From Sediminicola sp. YIK13 (GTDB lineage: Bacteria > Bacteroidota > Bacteroidia > Flavobacteriales > Flavobacteriaceae): a stretch of 64,000 bases of DNA. The position numbers and the translations under genes are program-made. Position 1 is the first letter of the stretch; every line of letters begins with the position of its first letter. The stretch spans positions 1,654,501 through 1,718,500 of the forward strand of contig NZ_CP010535.1 in assembly GCF_001430825.1 (NCBI RefSeq), written 5' to 3'. Of the stretch, positions 26,617 to 35,044 are shown piece after piece. Below the pieces are notes generated by a model that made no database searches, was not told where the DNA came from, and saw only the letters and a list, made by a program, of their open reading frames with translations.

Positions 26617-27612
26617 CTACTTATTATTCTCGAAGATAATGCCATTGCTTTTGTGAATTTTATTATCGCTATCCACGATTATGGCTTCAGTCCCCCTCAG
26701 TTGGGAAATCAACGCCAATCCTGTTTCTACCCCCATAATATACACGGCTGTGGCCAAAGCATCGCTAAGTTCGGCCGTTTTCGTGAATATGGATACGCTA
26801 TTGATCCCAGTGGCAGGGTATCCTGTTCGGGGATCAATGATATGGGTATATTTTACGCCTCCAAAAGTGACGAATTTTTCGTAATTACCTGAGGTTGCCA
26901 CGGAAGACTCCACAATGGGCAACCATGAAAATATTTTATCCTTGCTCAACGGATTGGCGATACCGATCAACCATTTTTCACCGCTAAGCTTTGTACCCCA
27001 AGTGGTAAGATCCCCGGCTGCGTTTATGATCCCCGCCCTCACCTGTTTAGTTTGCAAGAGTTCCTTGGCCTTATCTGCCGCATATCCCTTTCCAATGGCG
27101 CCAAATCCAATTTTCATGCCTTTGTCCTTTAAGAGCACCGTACTCTCATCGGAATTCATGATTATTTTTCGGAAACCCACTTTGGCAACGGAATTCTTTA
27201 TATCGGTTTCAGATGGAGGATACATCATGGACCCATCAAATTTCCAAATCTGATCCATGGAAGCATAAGTAATATCGAATGCCCCGTCAGTAATCTCGGA
27301 CACCTGCTTACATCGTTCTATAAGTGCAAAAAGTTCCCTACTTATTTTGACCGGCTTTATCCCGGCATTTCTGTTGATCTCTGAGGTTTCGGAATTTTCA
27401 TCCCAGGAAGAAATTATTTTTTCAATCCGTTGTATCTCTGCAGCGGCCTCTTCAATATTGATATATCCAATTTCCTCATTGGGTGCCACCACGGTAATCT
27501 CAAATCTGCTTCCCATCAACTTGATTACCTTTTGTACGGTAACGTATTGCGGCTCCTGACCATAAGAAATCACAGTAAAAAGCAAGATTAGAAAAGGAAG
27601 AATTTTTTTCAC
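26617..27612 (-). CDS. apbE: FAD:protein FMN transferase ApbE
   Basis: The 331-residue protein has a signal peptide (ending TVISYGQ). It has the ApbE fold: MGSRFEITV near residue 33, ISSWDENSETSEINRNAG, DGAFDITYASMDQIWKF, KIGFGAIGKGYAADKA, AGIINAAGDLTTWG and the C-terminal THIIDPRTGYPATGINSVSI. ApbE attaches FMN covalently to Ser/Thr of exported proteins. The start is GTG at 27612, overlapping the stop of the upstream thioredoxin gene as GTGA, so translation is coupled. The likely target lies in the same operon. Confidence 0.93.
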   Translation of the reverse strand: MKKILPFLILLFTVISYGQEPQYVTVQKVIKLMGSRFEITVVAPNEEIGYINIEEAAAEIQRIEKIISSWDENSETSEINRNAGIKPVKISRELFALIERCKQVSEITDGAFDITYASMDQIWKFDGSMMYPPSETDIKNSVAKVGFRKIIMNSDESTVLLKDKGMKIGFGAIGKGYAADKAKELLQTKQVRAGIINAAGDLTTWGTKLSGEKWLIGIANPLSKDKIFSWLPIVESSVATSGNYEKFVTFGGVKYTHIIDPRTGYPATGINSVSIFTKTAELSDALATAVYIMGVETGLALISQLRGTEAIIVDSDNKIHKSNGIIFENNK

Positions 27613-28043
27613 TTTCCAAAGGAGTTTAACAGCGCAATATAGGCTTTGGGACTAGTTTTCTGATATCCGGTTTCTCCCAAAATCTTCCCGTTTTTATCGA
27701 GCACTAATACAAGAGGAAAATACCCTTTTGGATTATAATTATCTGCTAAGGACTTATTTTGGGTCGCTCTCTCTAATACCAGCCTATTTTCTTTCTTACG
27801 GGGAAAATCTGCTTTATATAGAATATAGTTTTGTTTGGCATAAGCCTTGAATTCGTCCGACTGCCATATCTCTTTATCCAATTTAATGCAAGGGGCGCAC
27901 CAGTCAGATCCAGAAAAAACTAAAATGATGGGCTTGTCTTCTTTTTGGGCCAAGGCCATAACCTCCTTAAAGTCATCCTGCCAATCTTGGGCACATAGCG
28001 CCATTGGTAGACAAAGTAGCCAAATAAATAATAATTTCCTCAT
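27609..28043 (-). CDS. Exported thioredoxin-fold protein
   Basis: The 144-residue protein has a signal peptide (MRKLLFIWLLCLPMALCAQ) and a thioredoxin domain with active site SGSDWCAPCIKLDKEIW (CxxC) and a cis-Pro in KGYFPLVLVLDKNG. It resembles DUF255/thioredoxin_7-type periplasmic thiol proteins. It is translationally coupled to apbE (4-nt overlap) and lies 27 nt after the Rieske gene. It may keep the DUF4266 CGC cysteines or the Rieske disulfide in the right state; that is inference. Confidence 0.88.
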   Translation of the reverse strand: MRKLLFIWLLCLPMALCAQDWQDDFKEVMALAQKEDKPIILVFSGSDWCAPCIKLDKEIWQSDEFKAYAKQNYILYKADFPRKKENRLVLERATQNKSLADNYNPKGYFPLVLVLDKNGKILGETGYQKTSPKAYIALLNSFGK

Positions 28044-28070
28044 CAGATGGTGTATTACGCTTATCTGGTT

Positions 28071-28508
28071 TTATTCAAATACGCGAAGGATATCGCCACT
28101 GAGTTCTGTTCTGAAGATTTTCAAGGGCTTACTAGTAATACTGTTCAAAGGTGCCCCAGCCTGATCAAAACGGGCTCCATGTGTGGAACAATTGAAAATT
28201 CCACCATTGTCATTTACAAAACGTACATTTTCAGTGCCTTGATGGCTACAAACTTGACTTGCCGCTACAAAATCACCTTCTAGATTTCTGACGACCACCA
28301 CCAAGTTTTTGAGTATAAAACCTCCATTGTTTTTTAAATTGGACGCTTCAGAGGAGTTTAGGTCAATCGTAAAATCAACACCTGTAGGAACAGGTTTGGG
28401 GTCTATAACCTCATCATCGCCTCCCGATGAACACCCTTGTACACATGGGAATATTAGCGCAAAAGCTGCGCCGGCCCCTAAACTTTTTAAGAATTTTTTT
28501 CTTTCCAT
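28071..28508 (-). CDS. Rieske [2Fe-2S] lipoprotein
   Basis: The 145-residue protein has an N-terminal signal (MERKKFLKSLGAGAAFALIF then CVQGCSS) with a lipid-accepting Cys. The Rieske cluster-binding pairs are visible as AASQVCSHQGTE and IFNCSTHGARFD (C-x-H ... C-x-x-H). Such small Rieske proteins act as electron carriers. It is the first gene of the redox operon (Rieske, Trx, ApbE, DUF4266, DUF3570). No cytochrome b partner is present, so it is not a classic bc1 Rieske subunit. Confidence 0.9.
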   Translation of the reverse strand: MERKKFLKSLGAGAAFALIFPCVQGCSSGGDDEVIDPKPVPTGVDFTIDLNSSEASNLKNNGGFILKNLVVVVRNLEGDFVAASQVCSHQGTENVRFVNDNGGIFNCSTHGARFDQAGAPLNSITSKPLKIFRTELSGDILRVFE

Positions 28509-28559
28509 AGCATGTTACCTTATTATAAGACAACGTTTAAAATGGAAGATTCGTATACC

Positions 28560-29738
28560 TTAATATTGGAAGGTTCCGTATTCGCTTTTTATAGTGAGTT
28601 TTTTGGTATCATTTTCGGCTACCCTTCCCACTATTTTAGCATCTACCCCAAAACTTTTGGATACGGCAATAATATCTTGTGCAATGGCCTCATTGACATA
28701 AAATTCCAGACGGTGGCCACAGTTGAATACCTGGTACATTTCCTTCCAATCGGTCTTGGATTGTTCCTGTATTAATTTGAACAAAGGCGGTACCGGGAAA
28801 AGATTGTCTTTCACTACATGCAGCTTATCTATGAAGTGTAGGATTTTGGTCTGCGCCCCACCACTGCAGTGTACCATTCCATGAATATCATTGGCGGTGT
28901 ATTTGTTTAATATCTTTTTAACGATTGGCGCATAGGTCCTAGTTGGTGACAACACCAATTTCCCGGCGTCCAAAGGCGATTCTGGCACCTCATCCGTCAA
29001 TTTTACATTCCCTGAGTACACCAAGTCCGATGGTACGGCATGATCATAACTTTCCGGATATTTATCGGCCAAATATTTTGAGAAAACATCATGTCTGGCC
29101 GAGGTAAGTCCGTTACTTCCCATTCCGCCGTTGTATTCCTTTTCGTAAGTGGCCTGTCCAAAAGATTCCAAACCAACAATCACATCCCCTGGTCTGATAT
29201 TCGCATTGTCGATCACTTCACTGCGCTTCATTCTTGCAGTTACGGTGGAATCCACAATAATGGTCCGCACCAAATCCCCTACATCGGCAGTTTCCCCACC
29301 CGTAGAATGGATGGTGATCCCATGTTCCCTAAGGTCGGCAATAAGGTCCTCAGTACCATTGATAATGGCCGATAGGACCTCTCCAGGAATTAAGTTTTTA
29401 TTTCGTCCAATGGTAGACGAGAGCATGATATTATCCGTAGCTCCAACACAGATTAGGTCGTCCACATTCATGATCAGGGCGTCTTGGGCAATGCCTCTCC
29501 ACACGGAGATATCCCCGGTTTCTTTCCAATACATATAGGCCAAGGAAGATTTGGTCCCGGCTCCATCGGCATGCATTACCAAACAATAGTCCTTATCATT
29601 GGTCAGATAATCAGGGACTATTTTACAAAAGGCCTTTGGAAACAAGCCTTTGTCTATGTTTTTAATGGCATTGTGCACATCTTCTTTGGAAGCGGAAACC
29701 CCTCTTTGCTTATATCTTTCACTATTGGATGAACCCAT
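28560..29738 (-). CDS. purM: Phosphoribosylformylglycinamidine cyclo-ligase (AIR synthase, Bacteroidota type)
   Basis: The 392-residue protein from the ATG at 29738 (MGSSNSERYKQRGVSASKED) has PurM-fold blocks: VMHADGAGTKSSLAYMYWKETGD, AQDALIMNVDDLICVGAT, HSTGGETADVGDLV and GMVHCSGGAQTKILHF. This is the divergent AIR synthase used in Bacteroidota, forming aminoimidazole ribotide in purine synthesis. The frame extends 17 codons upstream without family similarity. It precedes the Rieske operon by 51 nt without an obvious terminator, so read-through is possible. Confidence 0.9.
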   Translation of the reverse strand: MGSSNSERYKQRGVSASKEDVHNAIKNIDKGLFPKAFCKIVPDYLTNDKDYCLVMHADGAGTKSSLAYMYWKETGDISVWRGIAQDALIMNVDDLICVGATDNIMLSSTIGRNKNLIPGEVLSAIINGTEDLIADLREHGITIHSTGGETADVGDLVRTIIVDSTVTARMKRSEVIDNANIRPGDVIVGLESFGQATYEKEYNGGMGSNGLTSARHDVFSKYLADKYPESYDHAVPSDLVYSGNVKLTDEVPESPLDAGKLVLSPTRTYAPIVKKILNKYTANDIHGMVHCSGGAQTKILHFIDKLHVVKDNLFPVPPLFKLIQEQSKTDWKEMYQVFNCGHRLEFYVNEAIAQDIIAVSKSFGVDAKIVGRVAENDTKKLTIKSEYGTFQY

Positions 29739-29771
29739 GGATCTGTTGTTTGGCACAAAAATAGGGCAATC

Positions 29772-29806
29772 CATAAAAAAAGCCCACAAAAAAGTGGGCT
29801 TTTACA
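29772..29806 (-). terminator. Terminator of the propeller lipoprotein gene
   Basis: GCCCAC (29782-29787), six A, GTGGGC (29794-29799), with A-run left and T-run right. This 35-nt stretch is identical to 39178-39212 (glnN terminator). Confidence 0.85.
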
Positions 29807-29845
29807 TTATGGTTTCATTTAAAATGAAAATTCTATTTCTGAATC

Positions 29846-31357
29846 CTATTGCCAGTCTGGCATATAGGCATTTGTAAACAATACTTGTCTACCATTGGAT
29901 TCACTCGATTTTGTTCTGAATATTCTCTTTTCCGAAATTCCATCATTGGATGAATTGGCAAATATTATACTGCCTTCATCCGGGGAATATTTGGGATCCG
30001 AATTATTGGTGCCTGCGGTCTTATTCGTATTTATTTCCACGCTAGTTCCATTACCCAAATTGTATTCAAAAATACGAGAGTCCAATTGTCTATATTCCGT
30101 ATTCTCAACTCCTGACACATCTCTTGTGTATAAAACCTTTGTTCCGTCTACAGAGAAATCCAATCCACCCAATGCCCCTAATTGACCTTCTATGACAATA
30201 TTTTGTTCTATTCCGGTAGACAAGTCCACCACTACAATCCTCGCATTATAACCGTTCGCACTATTGGTTTTTATAGCTACCAAATTATTAGTACCATTTA
30301 CGGCGACTTCACTAATAAAAGTGCCGTTGGCAACTTCATAGGCCAGTGAATTACCAGAACCATCAAGATTTATGGAGTATAATTTATTAAAATTGGGATA
30401 ATACAGTTTTGCTCCATTATCATACCACGAAAATTCCAAATCTTCTTGTCTAAATCCGGCAACCGACACAGCACTTGTGACCTGTTTTACACTAGTTCCG
30501 TCAGGATTCATCGTAAAAATATGAGCAGAAGTTCCGACAGTACGTAAAAAAGCTATTTTATCAACTGTATTGTTCTTGATAGGCCTGTAACTATTTGTAT
30601 TAGCATTTGTCAATTGCAACTCATTCTGGTTTGTTTCTCCGTTTCCAAGAGGTTCGCTACCTGAATAAATTACGTTATTGCTCTCAACAGAACGGACATA
30701 GAAAAAACGATTGTTTATAGCCCCTTTAGTGGCAAAACCACTTAAGGCACTTTTTACCGGAGCATTAATACCGTCATCTGCCGATACCTGCCAAAAATAA
30801 TTGACCCCAATAGATAAGTTTTCTACAGCTAAAGTGGTATCCTTTAAAGCTTCATATACCACAACTTCGTTCGTAGAACCATTTCTTAGTTCCAAAGTGT
30901 AATTTATTACATCATCATCTGTATCCGAGGATGACCATACAAATTCTGTTTTTACGGGAACCTCCTGGGCCTTATCAAGCGGTGAAAGCAATTTAGGCGC
31001 CAAGGGCAATAGATTTTGCGAATCCAAGGAATCAAGCTCAAAAACAATATTTACGGTCTTGGCTTGAATTATTGTTGCTGCCTCAAACGAAGTTTGAAAA
31101 TCTTCCACATCAGCTTGAACAGAATATTTACCCACGGCAATATCTTCAATGATAAAATTACCATCGGCATCGGTAAAAACCGTCGTGGACACAGGGGTTG
31201 TGGAAATTTTCGCATTCGACAATGGAACATTTTTCCCTTTTGAGACAACTGTACCTGTCAAAGAACCAAAGGCATTGTCGGATATCGACTCTTCTTCGCA
31301 TCCCGTAAAAATGAATGCAAACACAAATACCAATAGATATAAATTATTTTTTCTCAT
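29846..31357 (-). CDS. Curli-locus lipoprotein with CarboxypepD-like, FnIII-like and propeller domains
   Basis: The 503-residue protein starts with a lipoprotein signal (FAFIFTGCEEESISD; acidic residues after Cys suggest surface export). About residues 30-110 are a carboxypeptidase-regulatory-like beta sandwich (LTGTVVSKGKNVPLSNAKI). About 120-210 is a FnIII-like domain (APKLLSPLDKAQEVPVKTEFVWSSSD). The C-terminal half holds TolB/WD40-like propeller repeats (SAHIFTMNPDGTSVKQVT, SPDEGSIIFANSS). It starts 2 nt after the csgG stop, so it is the last gene of the curli export operon. Role unknown; anchoring or guarding the fibre is a guess. Confidence 0.75.
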   Translation of the reverse strand: MRKNNLYLLVFVFAFIFTGCEEESISDNAFGSLTGTVVSKGKNVPLSNAKISTTPVSTTVFTDADGNFIIEDIAVGKYSVQADVEDFQTSFEAATIIQAKTVNIVFELDSLDSQNLLPLAPKLLSPLDKAQEVPVKTEFVWSSSDTDDDVINYTLELRNGSTNEVVVYEALKDTTLAVENLSIGVNYFWQVSADDGINAPVKSALSGFATKGAINNRFFYVRSVESNNVIYSGSEPLGNGETNQNELQLTNANTNSYRPIKNNTVDKIAFLRTVGTSAHIFTMNPDGTSVKQVTSAVSVAGFRQEDLEFSWYDNGAKLYYPNFNKLYSINLDGSGNSLAYEVANGTFISEVAVNGTNNLVAIKTNSANGYNARIVVVDLSTGIEQNIVIEGQLGALGGLDFSVDGTKVLYTRDVSGVENTEYRQLDSRIFEYNLGNGTSVEINTNKTAGTNNSDPKYSPDEGSIIFANSSNDGISEKRIFRTKSSESNGRQVLFTNAYMPDWQ

Positions 31358-31359
31358 AA

Positions 31360-32766
31360 TTATTCCTTTATCTCCGCATTAGTCTTTTTAAGCCCGAACT
31401 TGTATTTCAGTCCGACCCCAAAATTGTAATAATAATCATCCCTTTTACCGTTCACTGCATTATCTAGTTCATCGGTAAACGTGAAATTGCTTTCTGCAAA
31501 AAAGCGGATATCAATATGGTCGGATACATAAGTGTTTATCCCTACTCCAACTTGCAGTTTAGGTGATATCAATTTATCCACATCTTCACCTTCCCTATTG
31601 TGAATATCAAATATCACACCTCCACCACCATAAATAAAAGGGGCAAGTTTATCAAATGGCAATATGTTAAGTTCCAAATTAAGACTGGAGGACATATACT
31701 CTCTGAAAAAAGAAGAACCACCGGTAACGTATAAATAACCGAGATCCAAATTCAGGTTGGCATGTGGTGATAAGACTCTGGAATACGCCACAGAACCACC
31801 TATTCCAAGGCTTTTCTTTGAAAGATCCGCATTCAATCGTGGAGCGGTAGCATTGAAAATCAATGCATTTTTAGAATTAACAGGCATTTGTTTCCTATCG
31901 TACAAAAGGGTGGATTCCTCATATTCCTTTTCGGCCTTATAGGCATCCATTAGCTTTTTATTGGTTAGGCCGCCATCTGCAGAAGTCCAAAGCCCAGCTT
32001 CTATCCCTTCAATAATTAAACCTTCCACAGCCTTTTCAATGGCATCCTTCATAGCCAATTGTACGGGTTCGTTTTTTGTAAATCCAGTTTCTGCTTCCAA
32101 TAATCGTTGAAAACTCACATATCTGAACAAACTTGCATCAACGGATTGTGATAGGATAGTTTTGGAAACATAAACCGTTTTTAATATTTTTCCGTTACTG
32201 GTAGATACCGCCCTTAAATATATTGATATACGATCTTCCCGATACTGGGTAGACCCTCCTGCTCCAAAATAACGCGCCCCTACACCTCCAGTTATAACAT
32301 TGGAATCATACGAGACAACACCACCTTCTAAAAGCACCCCGGCATACAACAATGGTGGAAGTGCCGGCTGGGGGGTATTGGTCCTTTTCTGAAACTCATC
32401 CCTAGTGGAACGGATAATATTTCTTTCATTTAATAAGTTGGACAGGTTTTCACGTTCAATAGGTGTAAACCATTTTGAATCTTCCAGGGCTTGGATCAGC
32501 ATAGTGGTTGCTCCTTGTGATACAGCAGTACTAAAAGAACTACCATTCTCCATGGCTTTGTATTGCCCGGTCTGGTCTTTGAAATTATAAACACCAACCA
32601 CTACTTGCTCAAATGGTAGGGGAAAATCCCTTAAAATTTGGGTCTTAGATGCCAACTCTCCTATCCTGGCATCTTGTACTTTATAGGGTTGGTTGAAATA
32701 TGCCCCGCATCCGGTTAACAAAAAAGTTATTGTACATATTACTGCAATACCTGTTTTTTTATACAT
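31360..32766 (-). CDS. csgG: Curli secretion channel CsgG with C-terminal barrel extension
   Basis: The ATG at 32766 gives MYKKTGIAVICTITFLLTGCGAYFNQP, a lipoprotein signal followed by the CsgG N-terminus. The CsgG domain runs to about residue 285: FEQVVVGVYNFKDQTGQYK, WFTPIERENLSNLLNERNIIRSTR, YAGVLLEGGVVSYDSNVITGG, ISIYLRAVSTSNGKILKTVYVSKTI. This is the nonameric outer-membrane export channel for curli subunits. The remaining 170 residues form an OmpA-like 8-strand barrel pattern (GGSVAYSRVLSPHANLNLDLGYLY ... FGVGLKYKF), absent from E. coli CsgG. It lies 7 nt after csgF. Confidence 0.92.
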   Translation of the reverse strand: MYKKTGIAVICTITFLLTGCGAYFNQPYKVQDARIGELASKTQILRDFPLPFEQVVVGVYNFKDQTGQYKAMENGSSFSTAVSQGATTMLIQALEDSKWFTPIERENLSNLLNERNIIRSTRDEFQKRTNTPQPALPPLLYAGVLLEGGVVSYDSNVITGGVGARYFGAGGSTQYREDRISIYLRAVSTSNGKILKTVYVSKTILSQSVDASLFRYVSFQRLLEAETGFTKNEPVQLAMKDAIEKAVEGLIIEGIEAGLWTSADGGLTNKKLMDAYKAEKEYEESTLLYDRKQMPVNSKNALIFNATAPRLNADLSKKSLGIGGSVAYSRVLSPHANLNLDLGYLYVTGGSSFFREYMSSSLNLELNILPFDKLAPFIYGGGGVIFDIHNREGEDVDKLISPKLQVGVGINTYVSDHIDIRFFAESNFTFTDELDNAVNGKRDDYYYNFGVGLKYKFGLKKTNAEIKE

Positions 32767-32773
32767 ACACACC

Positions 32774-33169
32774 TTAATTTGGAACAATAATTTGAGTTTG
32801 CTCACCTGTATTCACATCCAATATATTGATGACCAAACCCTCTCCTGTTTCAAAGATCTCCAATACCAGGCTCCCTATATTAAATGTCCCCTCTTTAAGT
32901 CCATCTTGAAATTCCGAAGTAAATGCGGATCTGGAGAGTTGTCCCAAAATCTGTCTATTAAGACTTTCTTGGAAGCGTTCCAATTCGGATTTTGTAGCAT
33001 TGGATTGACTTTCCTCAGTAAAAGAGTTTTGTGCCGTGGCAGAACTCAACAACCATTGATAGTTAAAAGTATTGCCTCCAAAATTTGGATTTTTTGGTGT
33101 GTAAACTAATTGTTGGCTAAAACCGATAGCTGTAAACAATAGTAATGAGGCGAAGAGAAGTTTTTTCAT
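32774..33169 (-). CDS. csgF: Curli assembly factor CsgF
   Basis: The 131-residue protein has a signal peptide (ending AIGFSQ). The mature N-terminus QLVYTPKNPNFGGNTFNYQWLL matches the CsgF segment that inserts into the CsgG pore (NPxFGGN), followed by a helix and SRSAFTSEFQDGLKEGTFNIGSLVLEI. CsgF couples secretion to surface nucleation by CsgB. It sits between csgE (4-nt gap) and csgG (7-nt gap) in the usual order. Confidence 0.93.
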   Translation of the reverse strand: MKKLLFASLLLFTAIGFSQQLVYTPKNPNFGGNTFNYQWLLSSATAQNSFTEESQSNATKSELERFQESLNRQILGQLSRSAFTSEFQDGLKEGTFNIGSLVLEIFETGEGLVINILDVNTGEQTQIIVPN

Positions 33170-33173
33170 ATCC

Positions 33174-33956
33174 CTAATATCGTATTTTTTGTTTTTTTGC
33201 TTCCTTTAATCCTATGAGATGTCTATTTACTAGGTATACGGACTGTTCTGCCTTTTCTTTTAAAAAACTTGCCCTTGGATTTAAAAAGAACTGGGCCACA
33301 ATATCTTGGCCTACCCATATCTTTAATTGGGTATTACTGCCCATTGCCAGCACCTCCTGTACTTTTACAATTTCTTCCCCGTTGATATTATTGGCGGTAT
33401 ATGAATTATAAAAGAATTTATAAAAATCACGACCTGGTTTGGTTTTGGTATCTTCCATCACCAATCCCTTTAGTAATACGACGTCAACCTCATTATCCGG
33501 TGCTTCATTTATATCCAATTCTTCCCCTTCACGAATCACCATTGGTTGCAGGTTGTCCTCACCTTCCAGGCCATTAATTACTATCCTATCCTTACCCACT
33601 ACTAGGGAATCTTGATAGATAAGTAGAAAGACGATGATACGTTGATCTTCTTCAGCATTTATTGTTGATGAAGATAGATTTTTTCGTTCGTTGGGTTCCA
33701 ATACAAAAAGACCCTTCTGATCAGTTTTTGAAGAAGTTTCCTGATTCTTGTTATTTTTTATAACGGACATGCTATAAGACAAGCTCTTGTTTAAATCTGT
33801 CTTATTTAGTGCCGAACCGGTAAGGGTATAGATATTTCCTTGAGGTGACACCTTAATTTTGGCCTCCACTTCCGTATTGAAAATTTGAGCTTGAAGTTGG
33901 ATGGATAGTAAAATCCAAATAATAAATAAAGCTTTTTTTAGGTTTTTGAATAGCAT
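33174..33956 (-). CDS. csgE: CsgE with N-terminal CsgH-like domain
   Basis: The 260-residue protein has a signal peptide (ending IQLQAQ). Residues about 155-250 are CsgE: LKGLVMEDTKTKPGRDFYKFFYNSY, VKVQEVLAMGSNTQLKIWVGQDIVAQFFLNPR, VYLVNRHL. CsgE is the periplasmic plug/adaptor of CsgG. The first 110 mature residues (EVEAKIKVSPQGNIYTLTGS, SYSMSVIKNNKNQETSSKTD, QKGLFVLEPNERKNLSSSTI) have the beta-sandwich pattern of CsgH, an inhibitor of premature curlin fibrillation. E. coli CsgE is only about 129 residues, so this is a two-domain form. The CsgH assignment rests on pattern, not alignment. Confidence 0.85.
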   Translation of the reverse strand: MLFKNLKKALFIIWILLSIQLQAQIFNTEVEAKIKVSPQGNIYTLTGSALNKTDLNKSLSYSMSVIKNNKNQETSSKTDQKGLFVLEPNERKNLSSSTINAEEDQRIIVFLLIYQDSLVVGKDRIVINGLEGEDNLQPMVIREGEELDINEAPDNEVDVVLLKGLVMEDTKTKPGRDFYKFFYNSYTANNINGEEIVKVQEVLAMGSNTQLKIWVGQDIVAQFFLNPRASFLKEKAEQSVYLVNRHLIGLKEAKKQKIRY

Positions 33957-33972
33957 TTGGGGTGCAAAAATT

Positions 33973-34497
33973 TTAGTTGGTATTTCTAATGATTATGGAC
34001 TGTCCGCCATTGTTCATACGAATCTCCATTCTGTCCGACAAAGCATTATTTCCATGAATCACCAAATTTTGACCATTTCCTGTTTGGATTATTTTACGTT
34101 GTAGCAATTGGGTAGTAGTACCATTACTGAAATCTAAAAGTAAGTTATTATTACCGGACTGTGTGGCCTCATAGTCTATTGTAGTGGCCCTTAAATTTAG
34201 CTGCATGGCATTGTCAACTCCATTTTGTCGCAGCACCACAAGACTATTGGTGGCATCTGTGGTTACAGATGTTTCATTGTTAACCCCTGCTTGTGTAATA
34301 AAAACTCTGTTGTCATTGAATTCGTTTATTTGTGCAGTTCTTCCACTAAATTGTTCATTTAGTATGTTCAGCTGATCGCTTGGTGTTGTCAAGTCCTGAA
34401 TAGATGCAGGCACATTGGTATCCGAATTGCTTTGGCCCTGTGCGGTTTGTGCCAATACAACAACTATTAAAAGAACAAAAAAGATTATGTTTTTCAT
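33973..34497 (-). CDS. Minor curlin (CsgB-like)
   Basis: The 174-residue protein has a signal peptide (ending QTAQGQ). After about 60 linker residues it carries four to five divergent curlin repeats of the Q-x-G-x-x-N type: FITQAGVNNETSV, VLRQNGVDNAMQL, EATQSGNNNLLLD, IIQTGNGQNLVI. The repeats are fewer and more hydrophobic than in the four large curlins upstream, and the C-terminus is basic (MRMNNGGQSIIIRNTN-like). A nucleator or minor subunit role like CsgB fits. First gene of the csgE/F/G unit. Confidence 0.78.
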   Translation of the reverse strand: MKNIIFFVLLIVVVLAQTAQGQSNSDTNVPASIQDLTTPSDQLNILNEQFSGRTAQINEFNDNRVFITQAGVNNETSVTTDATNSLVVLRQNGVDNAMQLNLRATTIDYEATQSGNNNLLLDFSNGTTTQLLQRKIIQTGNGQNLVIHGNNALSDRMEIRMNNGGQSIIIRNTN

Positions 34498-34990
34498 GTG
34501 ACCAATGTTACAGTTTTGTAATATACACTTTTTTCTATAAACTTGTAGAGCCTATTAAATGGGATAATATTAATTATAATTTTATTATAGGTCCTAATTT
34601 AAAACCAATAGAATAATATTTGTAAAAATTCATAGTTAAATAATGTTGAAGCATTATTAATTTCTATTTGGTTTATGTTACTCAAATTACCATAAATATC
34701 AGTTTGGGAAACAGAAGAACGCTATTTATCACATCTTACATAACAGTATTATTTTAACTGCTGATTCTTTTTGTGAAAAATTTCAGACATATTAAATTCA
34801 TAAGGTTGTGTAAATTTGAAGTTATGGACCCACTTTTTACCAAACTTCTCTATTATTACTATGACATTCTTGGACAACAATTACAGTTGTATCATCTTAT
34901 TAATAATGAAGGATATGCAACCTTTCATTTTTACTTTCCAGAACTCATTTGTGCAAATTGAATAATTCTAAAAAACATATCTGATCTATT
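34498..34990. other. Intergenic region between curli transcription units
   Basis: AT-rich spacer of about 490 nt expected to hold the promoter of the minor-curlin/csgEFG unit (minus strand). On the plus strand TAAATTTG at 34809-34816 is a perfect -7 box, with an ATG at 34824 opening a 45-codon frame (MDPLFTKLLYYYYDIL...). I do not call that a gene. Nothing else assignable. Confidence 0.35.
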
Positions 34991-35030
34991 AAAAAAACCG
35001 GCGGTAAATCTGTATGAAAATACCACCGGT
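34991..35030 (-). terminator. Terminator of the curlin array
   Basis: ACCGGCGGTA (34997-35006) / TACCACCGGT (35021-35030) with one mismatch. On the minus strand it is followed by seven T. It lies 14 nt after the stop of the last large curlin gene and separates it from csgB/E/F/G. Confidence 0.85.
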
Positions 35031-35044
35031 CAGATTAATTCACA

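Noticed and set aside
34773-34961. 62-codon plus-strand frame in the curli intergenic gap
   Set aside because: GTG start, no family, and a -7 box lies inside it; the shorter ATG frame at 34824 remains only a weak possibility.
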